A stretch of DNA of 33,570 bases from positions 26,201-59,770 of the forward strand of contig JABMDE010000079.1 of the NCBI GenBank assembly GCA_015904055.1, in the 5' to 3' direction. The position numbers and the translations under genes were made by a program. The notes below the pieces were generated by a model. The model did not search any database. It had not been told where the DNA came from and worked only from the letters and a program-made list of their open reading frames with translations. Positions 9,386-18,666 of this stretch are shown piece after piece; position 1 is the stretch's first letter; each line of letters opens with the position of its first letter. The stretch comes from Nitrospira sp. GTDB taxonomy: Bacteria > Nitrospirota > Nitrospiria > Nitrospirales > Nitrospiraceae.

Positions 9386-9976
9386 ATGCCGAGGACATTT
9401 ACACAACCGGCAGCTATTCCGATCCGTTGCGCATGGGTCGGCGATAAGCCGCACATGATCCGCTATCACGATCGGGAGTGGGGCAAGCCCGTGCATCGTG
9501 ACCGGAAGCATTTCGAGATGCTGTTGCTTGAAGGCGCGCAGGCCGGGCTGACGTGGGACACGATCTTGCGGAAGCGTGAGGGATATCGAAAAGCGTTTGC
9601 CGGCTTCGATCCGAAAAAAGTGGCGCGGTTCACGGCCAAGACGAAGGCTGAGTTGCTGCAGAATTCCGCCATTGTTCGGAACCGGCTCAAGATCGATGCC
9701 GCGATCACCAACGCCAAGGCGTTTCTCGCCGTCCAACAAGAGTTCGGGTCATTCGATGCGTATGTGTGGTCGTTTGTGGCGGGAGAGCCTATTGTCCAAC
9801 GTTGGAAGCGGATGACAGATATTCCAGCGACCAACCCCGTGAGCGACACGTTATCCAAGGACCTCAAGCAGCGAGGCTTTCGCTTTGTCGGCAGCACGAT
9901 TCTCTATGCCTACATGCAGGCAGTCGGTCTGATCAACGATCACATGGCGGATTGTTTTCGGTCATCCTGTCGGTGA
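9386..9976 (+). CDS. tag: DNA-3-methyladenine glycosylase I
   Basis: This enzyme excises 3-methyladenine from alkylated DNA. From the ATG at 9386 it has 196 residues, close to E. coli Tag. The zinc-snap ligands match the family: Cys15 (RCAWVG), His28 (YHDREWG), and His186 and Cys190 (NDHMADC, four apart as in E. coli). The substrate-pocket segment LEGAQAGLTWDTIL and the KRGFxFVGST-like motif are present. An in-frame ATG at 9365 exists, but AAGGACGGA sits better for 9386. It is divergently transcribed from adaptor A across about 200 bases. A 3' fragment of a paralogue lies at 21275-21490. Confidence 0.95.
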   Translation: MPRTFTQPAAIPIRCAWVGDKPHMIRYHDREWGKPVHRDRKHFEMLLLEGAQAGLTWDTILRKREGYRKAFAGFDPKKVARFTAKTKAELLQNSAIVRNRLKIDAAITNAKAFLAVQQEFGSFDAYVWSFVAGEPIVQRWKRMTDIPATNPVSDTLSKDLKQRGFRFVGSTILYAYMQAVGLINDHMADCFRSSCR

Positions 9977-9994
9977 ACGGTGTCTCTCTCCACC

Positions 9995-10145
9995 ATAGAG
10001 AGCGGCTTGAGACGTGAGTAGGTATTTGCCTTCACTTCTACACTTCGCATCATTCAGCAGATCCCGTGTTTCTTCGAAAACAGCGAGTGGCAACATCGGC
10101 ATGGCTCTTGCCGTTATCGGCAATCCTGAGTCCTGGCAGGGAACT
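9995..10145 (+). repeat. Conserved leader of PilZ-like gene 1 (copy also at 33217)
   Basis: This stretch matches 33217-33384 closely, starting at ATAGAGAGCGGCTTGAG and running into the start codon. The second copy carries an extra block of about 17-20 bases, so upstream frame is not conserved. This argues for a noncoding leader and for starts at 10146 and 33385. CTCTC/GAGAG just before it can form a small hairpin. Confidence 0.65.
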
Positions 10146-10520
10146 ATGGCGAGTCGTCTCGATGAGATGGAACCACCGTCACGATTGGAGCGTGATACGT
10201 CGTTCTCCAATCGTCGCCAGGAAGCTCGGGTCGAGGATCGCCATTGGTACACCTACGAGATCTATGAATCGCACCTCGATGGGGCCGAAGCAGTTGTGGA
10301 AGGCAGGTTGCTGAGCATGAATCGAAGTGCACATGGCATCCTTCTCTTGATGAGAGAGTCGCCACAGGCCCGGCAATTGATCGGTTTGTACAATCCCCGG
10401 CTTGGATGGCAACGGGCAACGATGATGTATGAAGTATGTTGGGTGCGGGCATTGCCGATCGATTCCGATGGCGGCCAGTTTCTGGTCGGGTGCCGGCTCA
10501 CCACAGCCATGTCACGATAG
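10146..10520 (+). CDS. PilZ-like domain protein 1
   Basis: The protein has 124 residues. The c-di-GMP-binding signature of PilZ domains appears as an Arg-rich element (NRRQEAR) and, about 35 residues later, an [D/N]xSxxG match (NRSAHG). Strands typical of the fold follow ([28 protein letters not shown]). The start at 10146 is preferred over an open frame to 10014: AGGGA sits well, and homology with the copy at 33385 shows indels upstream. PilZ proteins act as c-di-GMP effectors or adaptors. No motility or synthesis genes are nearby, so the target is unknown. Confidence 0.75.
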   Translation: MASRLDEMEPPSRLERDTSFSNRRQEARVEDRHWYTYEIYESHLDGAEAVVEGRLLSMNRSAHGILLLMRESPQARQLIGLYNPRLGWQRATMMYEVCWVRALPIDSDGGQFLVGCRLTTAMSR

Positions 10521-10639
10521 TATTTCTCCTGCCTCATTGATTCCAGTGTTGAGTTCCCTTTCGTTCGACCACAACAGAAGTGCTCTGCGGTAACGTGCAG
10601 GGAATTTCACTTGCCCCAACATGATTTCTAAGGGGACCT

Positions 10640-10747
10640 GTGCCATATTTGCAGAAGGCAATCAACGGTGCGTTCATCAAAGAGAGCGAACGAGACGCCA
10701 TGAGTCTGGCGAGCGCCATCCATTTCCATGCAGGGGCTGAGGGATGA
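10640..10747 (+). CDS. Small ORF coupled to the monooxygenase gene
   Basis: The ORF encodes 35 residues from GTG at 10640, with AAGGGG about 5 bases upstream. It reads VPYLQKAINGAFIKESERDA then MSLASAIHFHAGAEG. Its stop overlaps the monooxygenase start (ATG at 10744, TGA at 10745-10747), the classic arrangement for translational coupling. I do not recognise the peptide. It may be a leader peptide or a small protein, or the match may be chance. Confidence 0.35.
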   Translation: MPYLQKAINGAFIKESERDAMSLASAIHFHAGAEG

Positions 10748-11901
10748 TGCCGGAGACGATGCCGGTCCAGTGCTGTATTGCCGGCGGGGGACCAGCCGGT
10801 ATGATGCTGGGCCTGCTATTGGCTCGCGCTGGAGTCTCGGTACTGGTGCTTGAAAAGCACGCCGACTTCCTCCGCGACTTTCGTGGAGATACGCTTCACC
10901 CTTCGACATTGGAGATCATGCATGAGCTGGGGGTACTCGAACGATTTCTCCGATTGCCGCATCAGAAAGTGTCTCGTATCAACGGGCGGTTCGGAGATTT
11001 GGAGTTCACCGTAGCGGACTTTTCGCATCTGCCGACGCAGTGCCGCTATATCGCCTTCATGCCGCAGTGGGATTTCCTGAACTTTCTCGTCGAAGCAGGA
11101 AGCCAGTATCCTACTTTTCAGATTCGTATGAATGCAGAGGTGACGGATCTGATTGAAGAGGGAGATTCGGTCGTCGGGCTTCACGCCAAGACCCCGAACG
11201 GACCGTTGGAGGTTCGGAGCACGCTGGTTGTGGGAGCCGATGGCCGGCATTCGGTCGTCCGTGCAAAGGCGGGGCTGTTCGTAGATGAATTCGGCGCGCC
11301 CATGGATGTTTTATGGTTCCGGCTTTCACGCAAACCGCAGGATCCAATCGATCCGATGGGCCGGTTCGATATCGGTCGAATTTTCATCATGTTGAATCGG
11401 GGTGAGTACTGGCAATGCGGTTTCGTCATTGCCAAGGGGTCGCTGGGGGAGGTTCAGGCTAAGGGACTGGCGGCTTTTCGAGACAGTGTGGCTGCGGTGG
11501 CGCCTTTTGCCGCCGACCGGGTCCATGAGCTGCGAGAGTGGGACCCGATCAAACTTTTGACTGTGCAGGTGGATCGGTTGCGACGATGGTATCGGCCGGG
11601 CTTGCTCTGTATCGGCGATGCCGCGCATGCCATGTCGCCGGTCGCCGGGGTGGGGATCAATTTGGCGATTCAGGATGCCGTGGCGACTGCCAATCTACTG
11701 GCCAGTGCGCTACGCGACAATCGATTGACGGTTGAGGATTTGCATCGCGTACAGGCACGGCGGGCCTGGCCTACGGACATGACGCAGCGAGTGCAGCTTC
11801 TGATCCAGAATCGCATCATCAAGTCAGTGCTCACGACGTCAGCCCGGTTACAGTCTCCTCTCCCGCTTTTCCGTTTCTCCAACGGTTCCCCGCCAGGCTG
11901 A
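10744..11901 (+). CDS. FAD-dependent monooxygenase/oxidoreductase, apparent frameshift at 3' end
   Basis: The gene belongs to the PHBH/UbiH-like flavin hydroxylase group. It has the GxGxxG dinucleotide fold at residues 14-19 (GGGPAG), the DG motif near 164-167 (GADGRHS), and the GD motif near 290-295 (IGDAAHAMSP, then GVGINLAIQDA). The native substrate is probably a hydrophobic or aromatic compound but is unknown. The frame ends in FRFSNGSPPG. The next frame reads LQRFPARLIGMGFLPEH then IQTPAV, stopping at 11946-11948, which is the expected family C-terminus (PARLxGxGxxPEH). One extra C near 11876 would restore it. Loss of the last 20 or so residues might be tolerated, or it may be a sequencing error. 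Confidence 0.85.
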   Translation: MMPETMPVQCCIAGGGPAGMMLGLLLARAGVSVLVLEKHADFLRDFRGDTLHPSTLEIMHELGVLERFLRLPHQKVSRINGRFGDLEFTVADFSHLPTQCRYIAFMPQWDFLNFLVEAGSQYPTFQIRMNAEVTDLIEEGDSVVGLHAKTPNGPLEVRSTLVVGADGRHSVVRAKAGLFVDEFGAPMDVLWFRLSRKPQDPIDPMGRFDIGRIFIMLNRGEYWQCGFVIAKGSLGEVQAKGLAAFRDSVAAVAPFAADRVHELREWDPIKLLTVQVDRLRRWYRPGLLCIGDAAHAMSPVAGVGINLAIQDAVATANLLASALRDNRLTVEDLHRVQARRAWPTDMTQRVQLLIQNRIIKSVLTTSARLQSPLPLFRFSNGSPPG

Positions 11902-11948
11902 TCGGTATGGGATTCCTGCCCGAACATATACAAACCCCTGCCGTCTGA

Positions 11949-12278
11949 TTCTGTGCAGTAGCCCGTCTTTTCATCCGGTTCATGCGGCTGTTTTGTGGAG
12001 GGGGGTGTGAAGGCTACACCATTCTTTTTGTAGGCTGCCAAGTACGAATAGGAATGGCCTTGTAAATCATATGGATAGGACATGCTGGACGATGGGGATG
12101 AAGCCCTGTCCCTTCATAGTGGCGGAACATGGCTGCGTGATTTGAGCGAGATTTCAAAGAAATCATCAGGAATTCCGTACATGGCATAGTGGACTATTCC
12201 AACGGTACGACACTTGCTCACACATTGTGTACTGTGTAGGAACTTCTCCAGCCGCTGTCTTGATGGGAGGTGAGCCCG
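11949..12278. other. Intergenic stretch without a supported gene
   Basis: I see no convincing coding frame here. A small perfect hairpin, GATTTC-AAA-GAAATC, lies near 12149-12163. Just before 12279 there is a strong GGGAGGTGAG ribosome site. Promoter elements cannot be named with confidence. Confidence 0.4.
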
Positions 12279-12706
12279 ATGAGAATTGGAACTCGCGAGG
12301 TTGTTCATATATCCCACTCCTATGTTGCGGAGTATGTGCAAGCCGGGATTCAGATGGGGATGTTGAGCGGATCTGTCACCGCTCCGTTTCCAACTCGTCG
12401 GCGAGAAGAACGGGTCACGGAGCAGAGGGTCTGCACGTATGAGCTCTGTGAAGCGATCGACGAGGCAGGGGTGACGATCCAGCAGGGTGAAGCCTATAGC
12501 CTCAATCGAAGCTCACACGGCATTCTCTTATTCATGGGCGCGGTCCCCCGCAAACAACAGCTTCTCGAAATTCATGCAACTGGCGTCGGTCGCTGAATTT
12601 ATATGAAGTGCAATGGACGAAGCCTGTGACTGTGGATTCCCGCAATCACCTCTTTCTCGTAGGATGCCGGTTGATGTTTGGGCCTTCCCGATACTGGGCC
12701 TTCTAG
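12279..12706 (+). pseudogene. PilZ-like domain protein 2, interrupted by a one-base frameshift
   Basis: The start is ATG at 12279 with GGGAGGTGAG upstream. The frame reads to TGA at 12594-12596 and carries the PilZ signature: TRRREER and the [D/N]xSxxG match in NRSSHGILLFM. The next frame continues from 12596 to TAG at 12704-12706 as NLYEVQWTKPVTVDS then FLVGCRLMFGPSRYWAF. This aligns with the C-terminus of PilZ-like protein 1 (YEVCW...FLVGCRL). One extra G in CGCTGAATTT (about 12594) restores a single 142-residue protein. It is either a young pseudogene or a sequence error. Confidence 0.75.
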
Positions 12707-13009
12707 TCCGCATTCTCACGAGACTGTCGGTGTTGACTAGCGCCATTGCGGTCGACGGCATCAATTGGTGCTCGACTTTCCCTTCCTCCTCATCGCCCGC
12801 TCGTGCGGAGGCCTTCTCAAACCAGCCTGATAACTAGGTGGCATAGCACCTCCATTGTCCCTATCAACCGTGTGAAGTCGGCTTCGAAAAGGCAACGGAA
12901 TAAAATACAATACAATAGAATGTAAGCATGCTCGCGGTACCCTGGGAATTGTAGAAGATAGAGGACACGTACCCTAGAAGTTCATTGTGCCTAGAGAGGA
13001 GGATGTTGT
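12707..13009. other. Intergenic region with AT-rich tract upstream of secreted protein gene
   Basis: No gene is supported. An AT-rich run around 12898-12924 contains repeated AATACAAT units that could supply a -10 element, but no matching -35 hexamer is clear. AGGTG-GCATAG-CACCT near 12836-12851 forms a short hairpin. The 3' end holds the GAGAGGAGG ribosome site of the next gene. Confidence 0.35.
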
Positions 13010-13447
13010 ATGTACCGTGTGTCGATGCAAGGTTTAGCGCTGATGATGGCGTTGGCCTTCAGTGTATCCACGTTTGCGCAGGTTCCGGCGTCCGATCCTA
13101 CCGCGCTATCCCCGGCTGTTCCTGCTTCCGTGCCTTCGACAGCCCCGGCTCCTCCGATGCCTTCTTCGATACCCGATGAGTCCTCCGGTGCGACGAAGGG
13201 TGAAGGCGAGAAACGTATGAAGGGCGATCGCCACCCCGACAAGTCTCAGCGGAAAGCTGAAAAGGAGCGTCGGAAGGCTGAACGGAAAGCCGGAAAAGAG
13301 CGCCGGAAGGCCGAGCGGAAAACGGAGAAAGACCAGCGGAAATCCGATAGGAAAGATCGGAAGCATGACAAAGATGACGACGACGACGAGGATGATGACG
13401 ATTATGACAAGAAGGACCGGAAGCGTGGAGGTCAGGGACGCCGTTGA
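13010..13447 (+). CDS. Exported, highly charged low-complexity protein
   Basis: The protein has 145 residues. Residues 1-23 are a signal peptide with probable cleavage after TFA (A23). A Pro/Ala/Ser linker covers about 25-60. Lys/Arg/Glu-rich repeats follow (variants of ERRKAERK and EKDQRKSDRK, about 75-122), then an acidic block (DDDDDEDDDDYD) and a basic tail. No enzyme motif is visible. Such polyampholyte periplasmic proteins may bind metals, nucleic acid or envelope polymers; that is inference. GAGAGGAGG precedes the ATG, and a good terminator follows, so it is a single-gene unit. Confidence 0.8.
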   Translation: MYRVSMQGLALMMALAFSVSTFAQVPASDPTALSPAVPASVPSTAPAPPMPSSIPDESSGATKGEGEKRMKGDRHPDKSQRKAEKERRKAERKAGKERRKAERKTEKDQRKSDRKDRKHDKDDDDDEDDDDYDKKDRKRGGQGRR

Positions 13448-13472
13448 TCAGTGAACGATGACTCGTCATGCA

Positions 13473-13513
13473 GCGAGGCTATAGTTCTCAAAGCCTGTAG
13501 CCTCGCGTTTTTC
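13473..13513 (+). terminator. Intrinsic terminator of the charged-protein gene
   Basis: GCGAGGCTA (13473-13481) pairs perfectly with TAGCCTCGC (13498-13506). The loop is 16 bases, and GTTTTTC follows directly. It lies 26 bases after the stop codon at 13447. Confidence 0.85.
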
Positions 13514-13581
13514 ATTGATCTGCTCCTCCCATTGCTCCCTGCCCTAAGCCCCGTTAGAATCCGCCCGCCAGTGTTGTGATG

Positions 13582-13773
13582 AGCCCGCATTATTCATGAA
13601 CACTTCTGCTGCAATCGCCGATCCGCTGTTCCGACAAGCCTGCGGCCGGCGGGCTCGCCCCTCGGACCTTCGACATACTGAACGAGTATGCCTTAGGTCC
13701 TCCGGGCTCCGCGCGCCGTTCTCACGACGCGGCTTGGCGATTTCGCGACGAACTGCCATGAATAATGTGGGCT
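13582..13773. repeat. 192-bp imperfect palindrome with 17-bp terminal inverted repeats (MITE-like)
   Basis: The left end agcccgcattattcatg (13582-13598) and right end catgaataatgtgggct (13757-13773) are inverted copies matching at 16 of 17 positions. The interior is also roughly palindromic. AATCGCC-type blocks recur on both arms, and the centre folds as CATACT (13674-13679) with AGTATG (13685-13690) inside GGACC/GGTCC. No coding capacity is evident. The shape suits a non-autonomous mobile element or large intergenic hairpin. It ends 13 bases before the symporter start, so its right end abuts the ribosome site GGGTGGAG. Confidence 0.7.
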
Positions 13774-13786
13774 AGGGTGGAGCCGC

Positions 13787-15202
13787 ATGCTGCTTAGTTT
13801 TGTCATTCTCTATCTCCTTATCTCTGTCGGTATCGGGCTGTTTGCTGCGACTCGTGTAAAAAGCTCTAAGGATTTCGCCGTGGCGGGGCGCAGTTTGCCC
13901 TTGCCCATCGTCACAGCGACTGTTTTCGCAACCTGGTTCGGTGCCGAGGCCGTGCTCGGTATCTCGGCGACATTCGTCAAGGAAGGATTGCGCGGGGTCG
14001 TTGCCGATCCGTTCGGGTCGAGCATGTGTCTCATTCTGGCAGGACTGTTCTTTGCGCCGCGGTTATACCGCCTGAACATTCTCACGGTGGGCGACTACTA
14101 CCGGCTGCGCTATGACCGTCGCATTGAAGTGCTCTGCACGCTTGCCGTCGTCGTGTCGTATCTGGGATGGGTCGCAGCCCAGTTCAAAGTGCTTGGATTG
14201 GTGCTCAATGCTGTGACGGATGGCGCAATCAGCCAGTCCGTCGGCATTATGATCGGCGCGGCAATCGTCCTGCTGTACACGACTTTCGGTGGGATGTTTT
14301 CTGTGGCCATTTTGGATTTCGTCCAGATTTCCGTGATCATGGGAGGGCTGCTCTACATTGCATCCGTCGTGAGCGGGCTGGCCGGCGGAGTAGGCACTGT
14401 GATCGATCATGCGGCCGCCGCGGGTAAGCTGAATCTCTTTCCACCGGCGACACTGACGGCCTGGATTCCCTTCATCGGCGCCTGGATGACGATGATGCTG
14501 GGATCGATTCCTCAACAGGATGTGTTTCAACGCATCACCTCGGCGAAGGACGAGCGTACGGCGGTGCGCGGGTCGCTGCTCGGCGGAACACTCTACTTCG
14601 GGTTTTGTTTCGTGCCGATGTTTCTGGCCTATGCGGCGACGTTGGTGGATCCGGCGAAGTTCGGCGCGTTGTTGGAGCAGGATTCACAGCTGGTATTGCC
14701 GACATTGATTTTACAGCACACGCCGATGGCGGCGCAGATCGTATTCTTCGGGGCCATTCTCTCTGCGGTCATGAGTTGTTCCAGTGCGACGCTGCTGGCG
14801 CCGTCGGTGGCGCTAAGCGAGAATGTCATTAAGCCGATGCTCTCGCATGTGAATGATTCGGAGTTTCTCCGTCTGATGCGGGTCGTACTGGTCGGATTTG
14901 CCGGAGTGGTGTTGGGTATTGCCCTCTGGTCGGATGCCTCGATCTATAAAATGGTGGTGAATACATACGAAGTGACGCTGGTTGCCGCGTTTGTCCCGCT
15001 GTGTGCGGGACTCTACTGGAAACGCGCCACGACGCAAGGCGCCCTATGCTCTATCGTCGCAGGCCTGACCGGCTGGCTGGCGCTGGAATTGTTCGCCTCG
15101 CCTGATTCCATCTGGCCGCCGCAGCTTATTGGATTCTTCATGGCCGGCGCCGGCATGATCGCGGGATCACTGTGGCCGTCTCAAGTATCTGCTGCGAAGT
15201 AA
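13787..15202 (+). CDS. Sodium:solute symporter (SSS) family transporter
   Basis: The protein has 471 residues and about 12-13 hydrophobic segments. The N-terminus shows the family pattern: VILYLLISVGIGLFAA, then SSKDFAVAGRSLPLPIV and ATWFGAEAVLGIS. Other typical SSS segments are VGDYYRLRYDRRIEVL, TTFGGMFSVAILDFVQ (sodium-site helix region), and GSIPQQDVFQRITSAKDERT. The substrate cannot be told from sequence; family members carry sugars, amino acids, organic acids or vitamins. Translation likely starts at ATG 13787 behind GGGTGGAG. The palindromic element directly upstream must contain or displace the promoter. The gene converges with the ABC-F fragment. Confidence 0.92.
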   Translation: MLLSFVILYLLISVGIGLFAATRVKSSKDFAVAGRSLPLPIVTATVFATWFGAEAVLGISATFVKEGLRGVVADPFGSSMCLILAGLFFAPRLYRLNILTVGDYYRLRYDRRIEVLCTLAVVVSYLGWVAAQFKVLGLVLNAVTDGAISQSVGIMIGAAIVLLYTTFGGMFSVAILDFVQISVIMGGLLYIASVVSGLAGGVGTVIDHAAAAGKLNLFPPATLTAWIPFIGAWMTMMLGSIPQQDVFQRITSAKDERTAVRGSLLGGTLYFGFCFVPMFLAYAATLVDPAKFGALLEQDSQLVLPTLILQHTPMAAQIVFFGAILSAVMSCSSATLLAPSVALSENVIKPMLSHVNDSEFLRLMRVVLVGFAGVVLGIALWSDASIYKMVVNTYEVTLVAAFVPLCAGLYWKRATTQGALCSIVAGLTGWLALELFASPDSIWPPQLIGFFMAGAGMIAGSLWPSQVSAAK

Positions 15203-15241
15203 CGTGCCGACGCGAGCTGACGTGGATCGTGGGCGGTACGA

Positions 15242-16336
15242 CTATTGCTGCACGCCTGTAGGTTGCACGCGTTTTTGCTCTAATTCAGCCCATCGTGCGT
15301 AGAGTTGCTCGACGATCGCCTGCGCGGCTTCAAGTGCGGCATAGCGGGTGCGCAGTGCCTCGGCATCGGCTACGATCGCGGGATCGTTGGCTGCGGCCTG
15401 GCAGGTTGCGACGGTCGATTCTGCCTTGGCGATCTTTTGCTCAATCGTATCCCACTCCTTTTGTTCCCGATAGGTCAGTCCCTTGCGTTTCGGAGCGGAC
15501 GACGGGGTCTCGATATCTGCCTTGGCAGAGCGGTTCTGCGTTGGTCGGCGAGTAGCTTGTTCGTTCCGCGCTTGGGCCGCTTCCCATTGCGCATAGTCGG
15601 CAAACCATTCGGCGCGGCCGTTGCCGTCCAGGGCCAGCAGCATGGTGGAGACGCGATCCAGCAACCACCGGTCATGGGTTACCAGCACCAGCGCGCCGGG
15701 AAACTCCATCAAACTGTCTTCGAGGACATCCAACGTCGGGATATCCAGATCGTTAGTGGGCTCGTCCAGGATCAAGAGGTCAGCCGGTTGGAGCATGAGC
15801 CGCGCGATGAGCAAGCGGGCCTGTTCGCCGCCTGACAATCGAGAGACCGGCAGATCCAATTGTTCAGGTTTGAATAAAAACCGTTTAGCCCATGAGACAA
15901 GATGTACTGACCGGTCCTGGTACACGACGGCGTCGCCATGGGGGGCGAGCGAGCGGCGGAGCGTAGCCTGCTGGTTCAGCGAATCACGGTGCTGTTCGAA
16001 TGTGACGACACGAAGTTTGTCTGCGCGTGTGATGGTCCCGGTATCCGGCTCGAGCGTTCCAGCCAACAGCTTGAGCACCGTTGTTTTGCCGCTTCCGTTG
16101 GGGCCCAGCAATCCGAGCCGCTGCCCCGGCCCCAGGCACAACTCGAGATCGCGGATAATCGGTTTGCCGCCTAACGAGGTGCCGAGCTCCGTGGCCACAA
16201 CCAGTTGCTTCGAGCGCCGTCCGGATGAGGTAAAGTCGATGCCTGCTGTTCCCTGTTCCCGCCGCGCTTCGATGTCGCTCAATTCGTCGATCAATCGTCC
16301 CGCTGAATCGATCCGCGACTTGGCCCACCAATTGGC
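15242..16336 (-). pseudogene. ABC-F ATPase (Uup-like), N-terminal half missing
   Basis: This is the C-terminal half of an ABC-F protein, normally about 600 or more residues with two ABC domains. It keeps the second ATPase domain: Walker A (GPNGSGKTT), signature (LSGGEQARLLIARLML), Walker B (LLILDEPTNDLD) and the His switch (LVTHDRWLL). The Uup-type C-terminal coiled coil follows (LTYREQKEWDTIEQKIAKAE). Upstream, the frame runs through WAKSRIDSAGRLIDEL. At 16334-16336 it meets RND copy B, where an in-frame stop closes it. Only a TTG at 16294 could initiate. ABC-F proteins act on ribosomes or in genome stability; this fragment is probably non-functional. Confidence 0.85.
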
Positions 16337-18662
16337 CGCCCGGCGTTTTGATTTTTAAGTCCAGCAACGGATCGACCGTCGCACGGTCCTTGTCGCCCAG
16401 TTGCGGGATGACTTTATAGCTGCGATCGAAATAGTTGAACCGGTTGACGTAGGCCCCGCCGAGCATCGTGCCCAGTTCACGGCCAACTCCTGCGAGGTCG
16501 AGTCCCAAGTCGGCCAGCCGCTCACGATCCAACACGACTCTGGCCTGGGGGAGATCGATCTTGAGGTCTGTATCCACGTAGAGAAACTTGCCGCTTTGCC
16601 AGCCGGCTCCCAGCACGGTCCAGACAGTTTCGAGCATCTGCTCAGCCGGCATGTCACTCTGGAGGATCAGCTCCACATCGTATTGGCCCGGTGTGGGGAG
16701 GGGCGGGTCCAGTCGTGGGAACACCCGCAGTCCCGGTACTTGTAGCACGGCGCCATAGACGTCGTCGTACATCTCCTCGGTGGAGCGAGATCGATCATGC
16801 CAATCCTTTGGAACGATCCCACCGAAGCCGCCCCACGCGGTGGTGAGTGCCCAGGTGTAGTCGGTTTCAGGAATGGCCGTGATGGCTTTGACAATCTGGA
16901 AATGTTGACGATTGGTGGCCTGGACCGTGGAGTCCGGCGATGCTTCAAAGAAGAGGCTGATGTGGTTTTGGTCCTCCACAGGGGCTAGCTCTAGGCGTGA
17001 AAAGTGATAGAGCGGCCAGGAGGCGATCACAATGAAGAAGGCTGCCGCCACGATGCCCCAACGCATGGTGAGGGCAGCGTCGAGCAGCTTGGCATAAATC
17101 CCTCGCGCTTCTTCGAACCGTCGGTTGACGAACATGGTCAAGCGACCTTCTTTGCCTCGGGGATGGACGAATCGCGAACTCATCACCGGCGACAGTGTGA
17201 TGGCTACGATTCCCGATAGAACTACGGAGACGGCGAGTGTCATGGCAAATTCTAAGAACAAGGAACCGGTGAGTCCACCTTGGAAACCGATGGGGGCGTA
17301 GACGGTGGCGAGTGTAATCGTCATGGCGATGATCGGACCAAGGAGCTCCCGGGCGGCGGCTTGGGCTGCCTCGATCCGAGATTGGCCCATGCGCACATGC
17401 CGTTCCACGTTCTCAACGACGACGATGGCGTCGTCCACGACCAGGCCGACTGATAGGACGATGGCGAGCAGCGTCAGGAGATTGAGGCTGAAACCGAACG
17501 CGGCCATGAAGAGGGCCGTGCCGATTAATGATACCGGTATGGCGACCAGCGGGACGAGGGCGGTGCGGACCGAGCCCATGAAGAGGAACACGACCAGCGC
17601 GACGATCAGGATCGTTTCCGCCAATGTCTTGGTAATTTCCGTCAGCGCGTTCCGGATGAACATTGTGCTGTCCCAGACGAGTTTCATGTCGATATCGCTC
17701 GGCAGGGCCGGCCGGATTCGGTCGATCTCATCGCGGAGCCGGTGTCCGACGTCGATTTCGTTTACGCCGGGCACTGCCCAGAGGCCGAGGTAGACGCCTT
17801 CCGTCTCGTCGTACTTGGCGATCATGGTCGCTTCTTCGGCGTCCCGCTCAATCCGTGCCACATCCTTGAGCCGCACAATGGCGCCGCCTCGGTCGGCCAC
17901 AATCAGCTCTTCAAACTCACCGGTCGAGCGAAGATCCGTGTTCGCCAGAAGGTTGACCTGAACCAGATTGCCTTTCGTGCGTCCAACCGCAGCCAAATAA
18001 TTGTTTCGTCGAAGCGCACCCTGCACGTCGCCTGGTGAGAGATTGAAGGACGCGAGCCGGTCAGGGTCGATCCAGATGCGCATCGCGACCTGTCGCTCAC
18101 CCTCGAACGTGACTCGTTGCACACCGGGTAGTGTCGAGAGCTGGGGCTGCAACGTACGCAAGAGCCAATCGGTGACCGCCGGGACCGTCCGTTCGTGAGA
18201 ACTGAAGCTGAGATAGAACGAGGCGTAGGGTCGATCGGCTCGTTGGATTTCAATCGAGGATGGTTCAGCCTCCGGTGGAAGTTCCGACTTTACCTGTTGC
18301 AACCGGGCCGTGACCTCTGCCAAGGCCGCCGTGCTGTTGTGGTTCAACTTCAAGTGGACGGTGACGGTGCTGACGCCGGCACGGCTGGTTGACTCCACAT
18401 AGTCGATGCCGCTGATGGCGGAGACGACCCGTTCGATCGGGGTACTGATGAAGCCTCGAATTGTTTCCGCGCTGCCTCCGTAGTAGATGGTCGTGATCAC
18501 CACCATGGAGTTTTCAATTGTGGGATATTGTTGTACCGGCAGTGCCGTCATGGCCCGCCATCCGGCAAGTAGAATGACGAGATTGACGACGATGGCCAGG
18601 ACCGGATGTTTGATGAAGACATCGGTGAACGATGTCCGGGTTGTATCCTGTGGCATGGCCAT
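16334..18662 (-). pseudogene. RND efflux pump copy B, C-terminus missing
   Basis: This is a paralogue of copy A with roughly 17 amino-acid changes over about 776 shared residues (for example GIDY for GVDY, and RPALPSDID for RPTLPNDID). It is intact from MAMPQDTTR (18662) to LKIKTPGGQLV. It then joins the ABC-F fragment at CCAATTGGCCGCC, and the frame reads about 115 meaningless residues to 15984. The DD proton-relay pair in TM4 is present; TM8-12 and the TM10 lysine are absent. There are no internal stops or frameshifts before the break. It starts 4 bases after the adaptor-fragment stop, as in copy A. Confidence 0.85.
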
Positions 18663-18666
18663 GGGC

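Noticed and set aside
9995..10145. c-di-GMP riboswitch in the PilZ leader
   Set aside because: I could not find the conserved GEMM core or tetraloop receptor; only simple hairpins are visible.
11670..12083. Leftward 137-codon frame over the monooxygenase 3' end
   Set aside because: It lies mainly antisense to the conserved FAD gene, has no recognisable domain and no good ribosome site.
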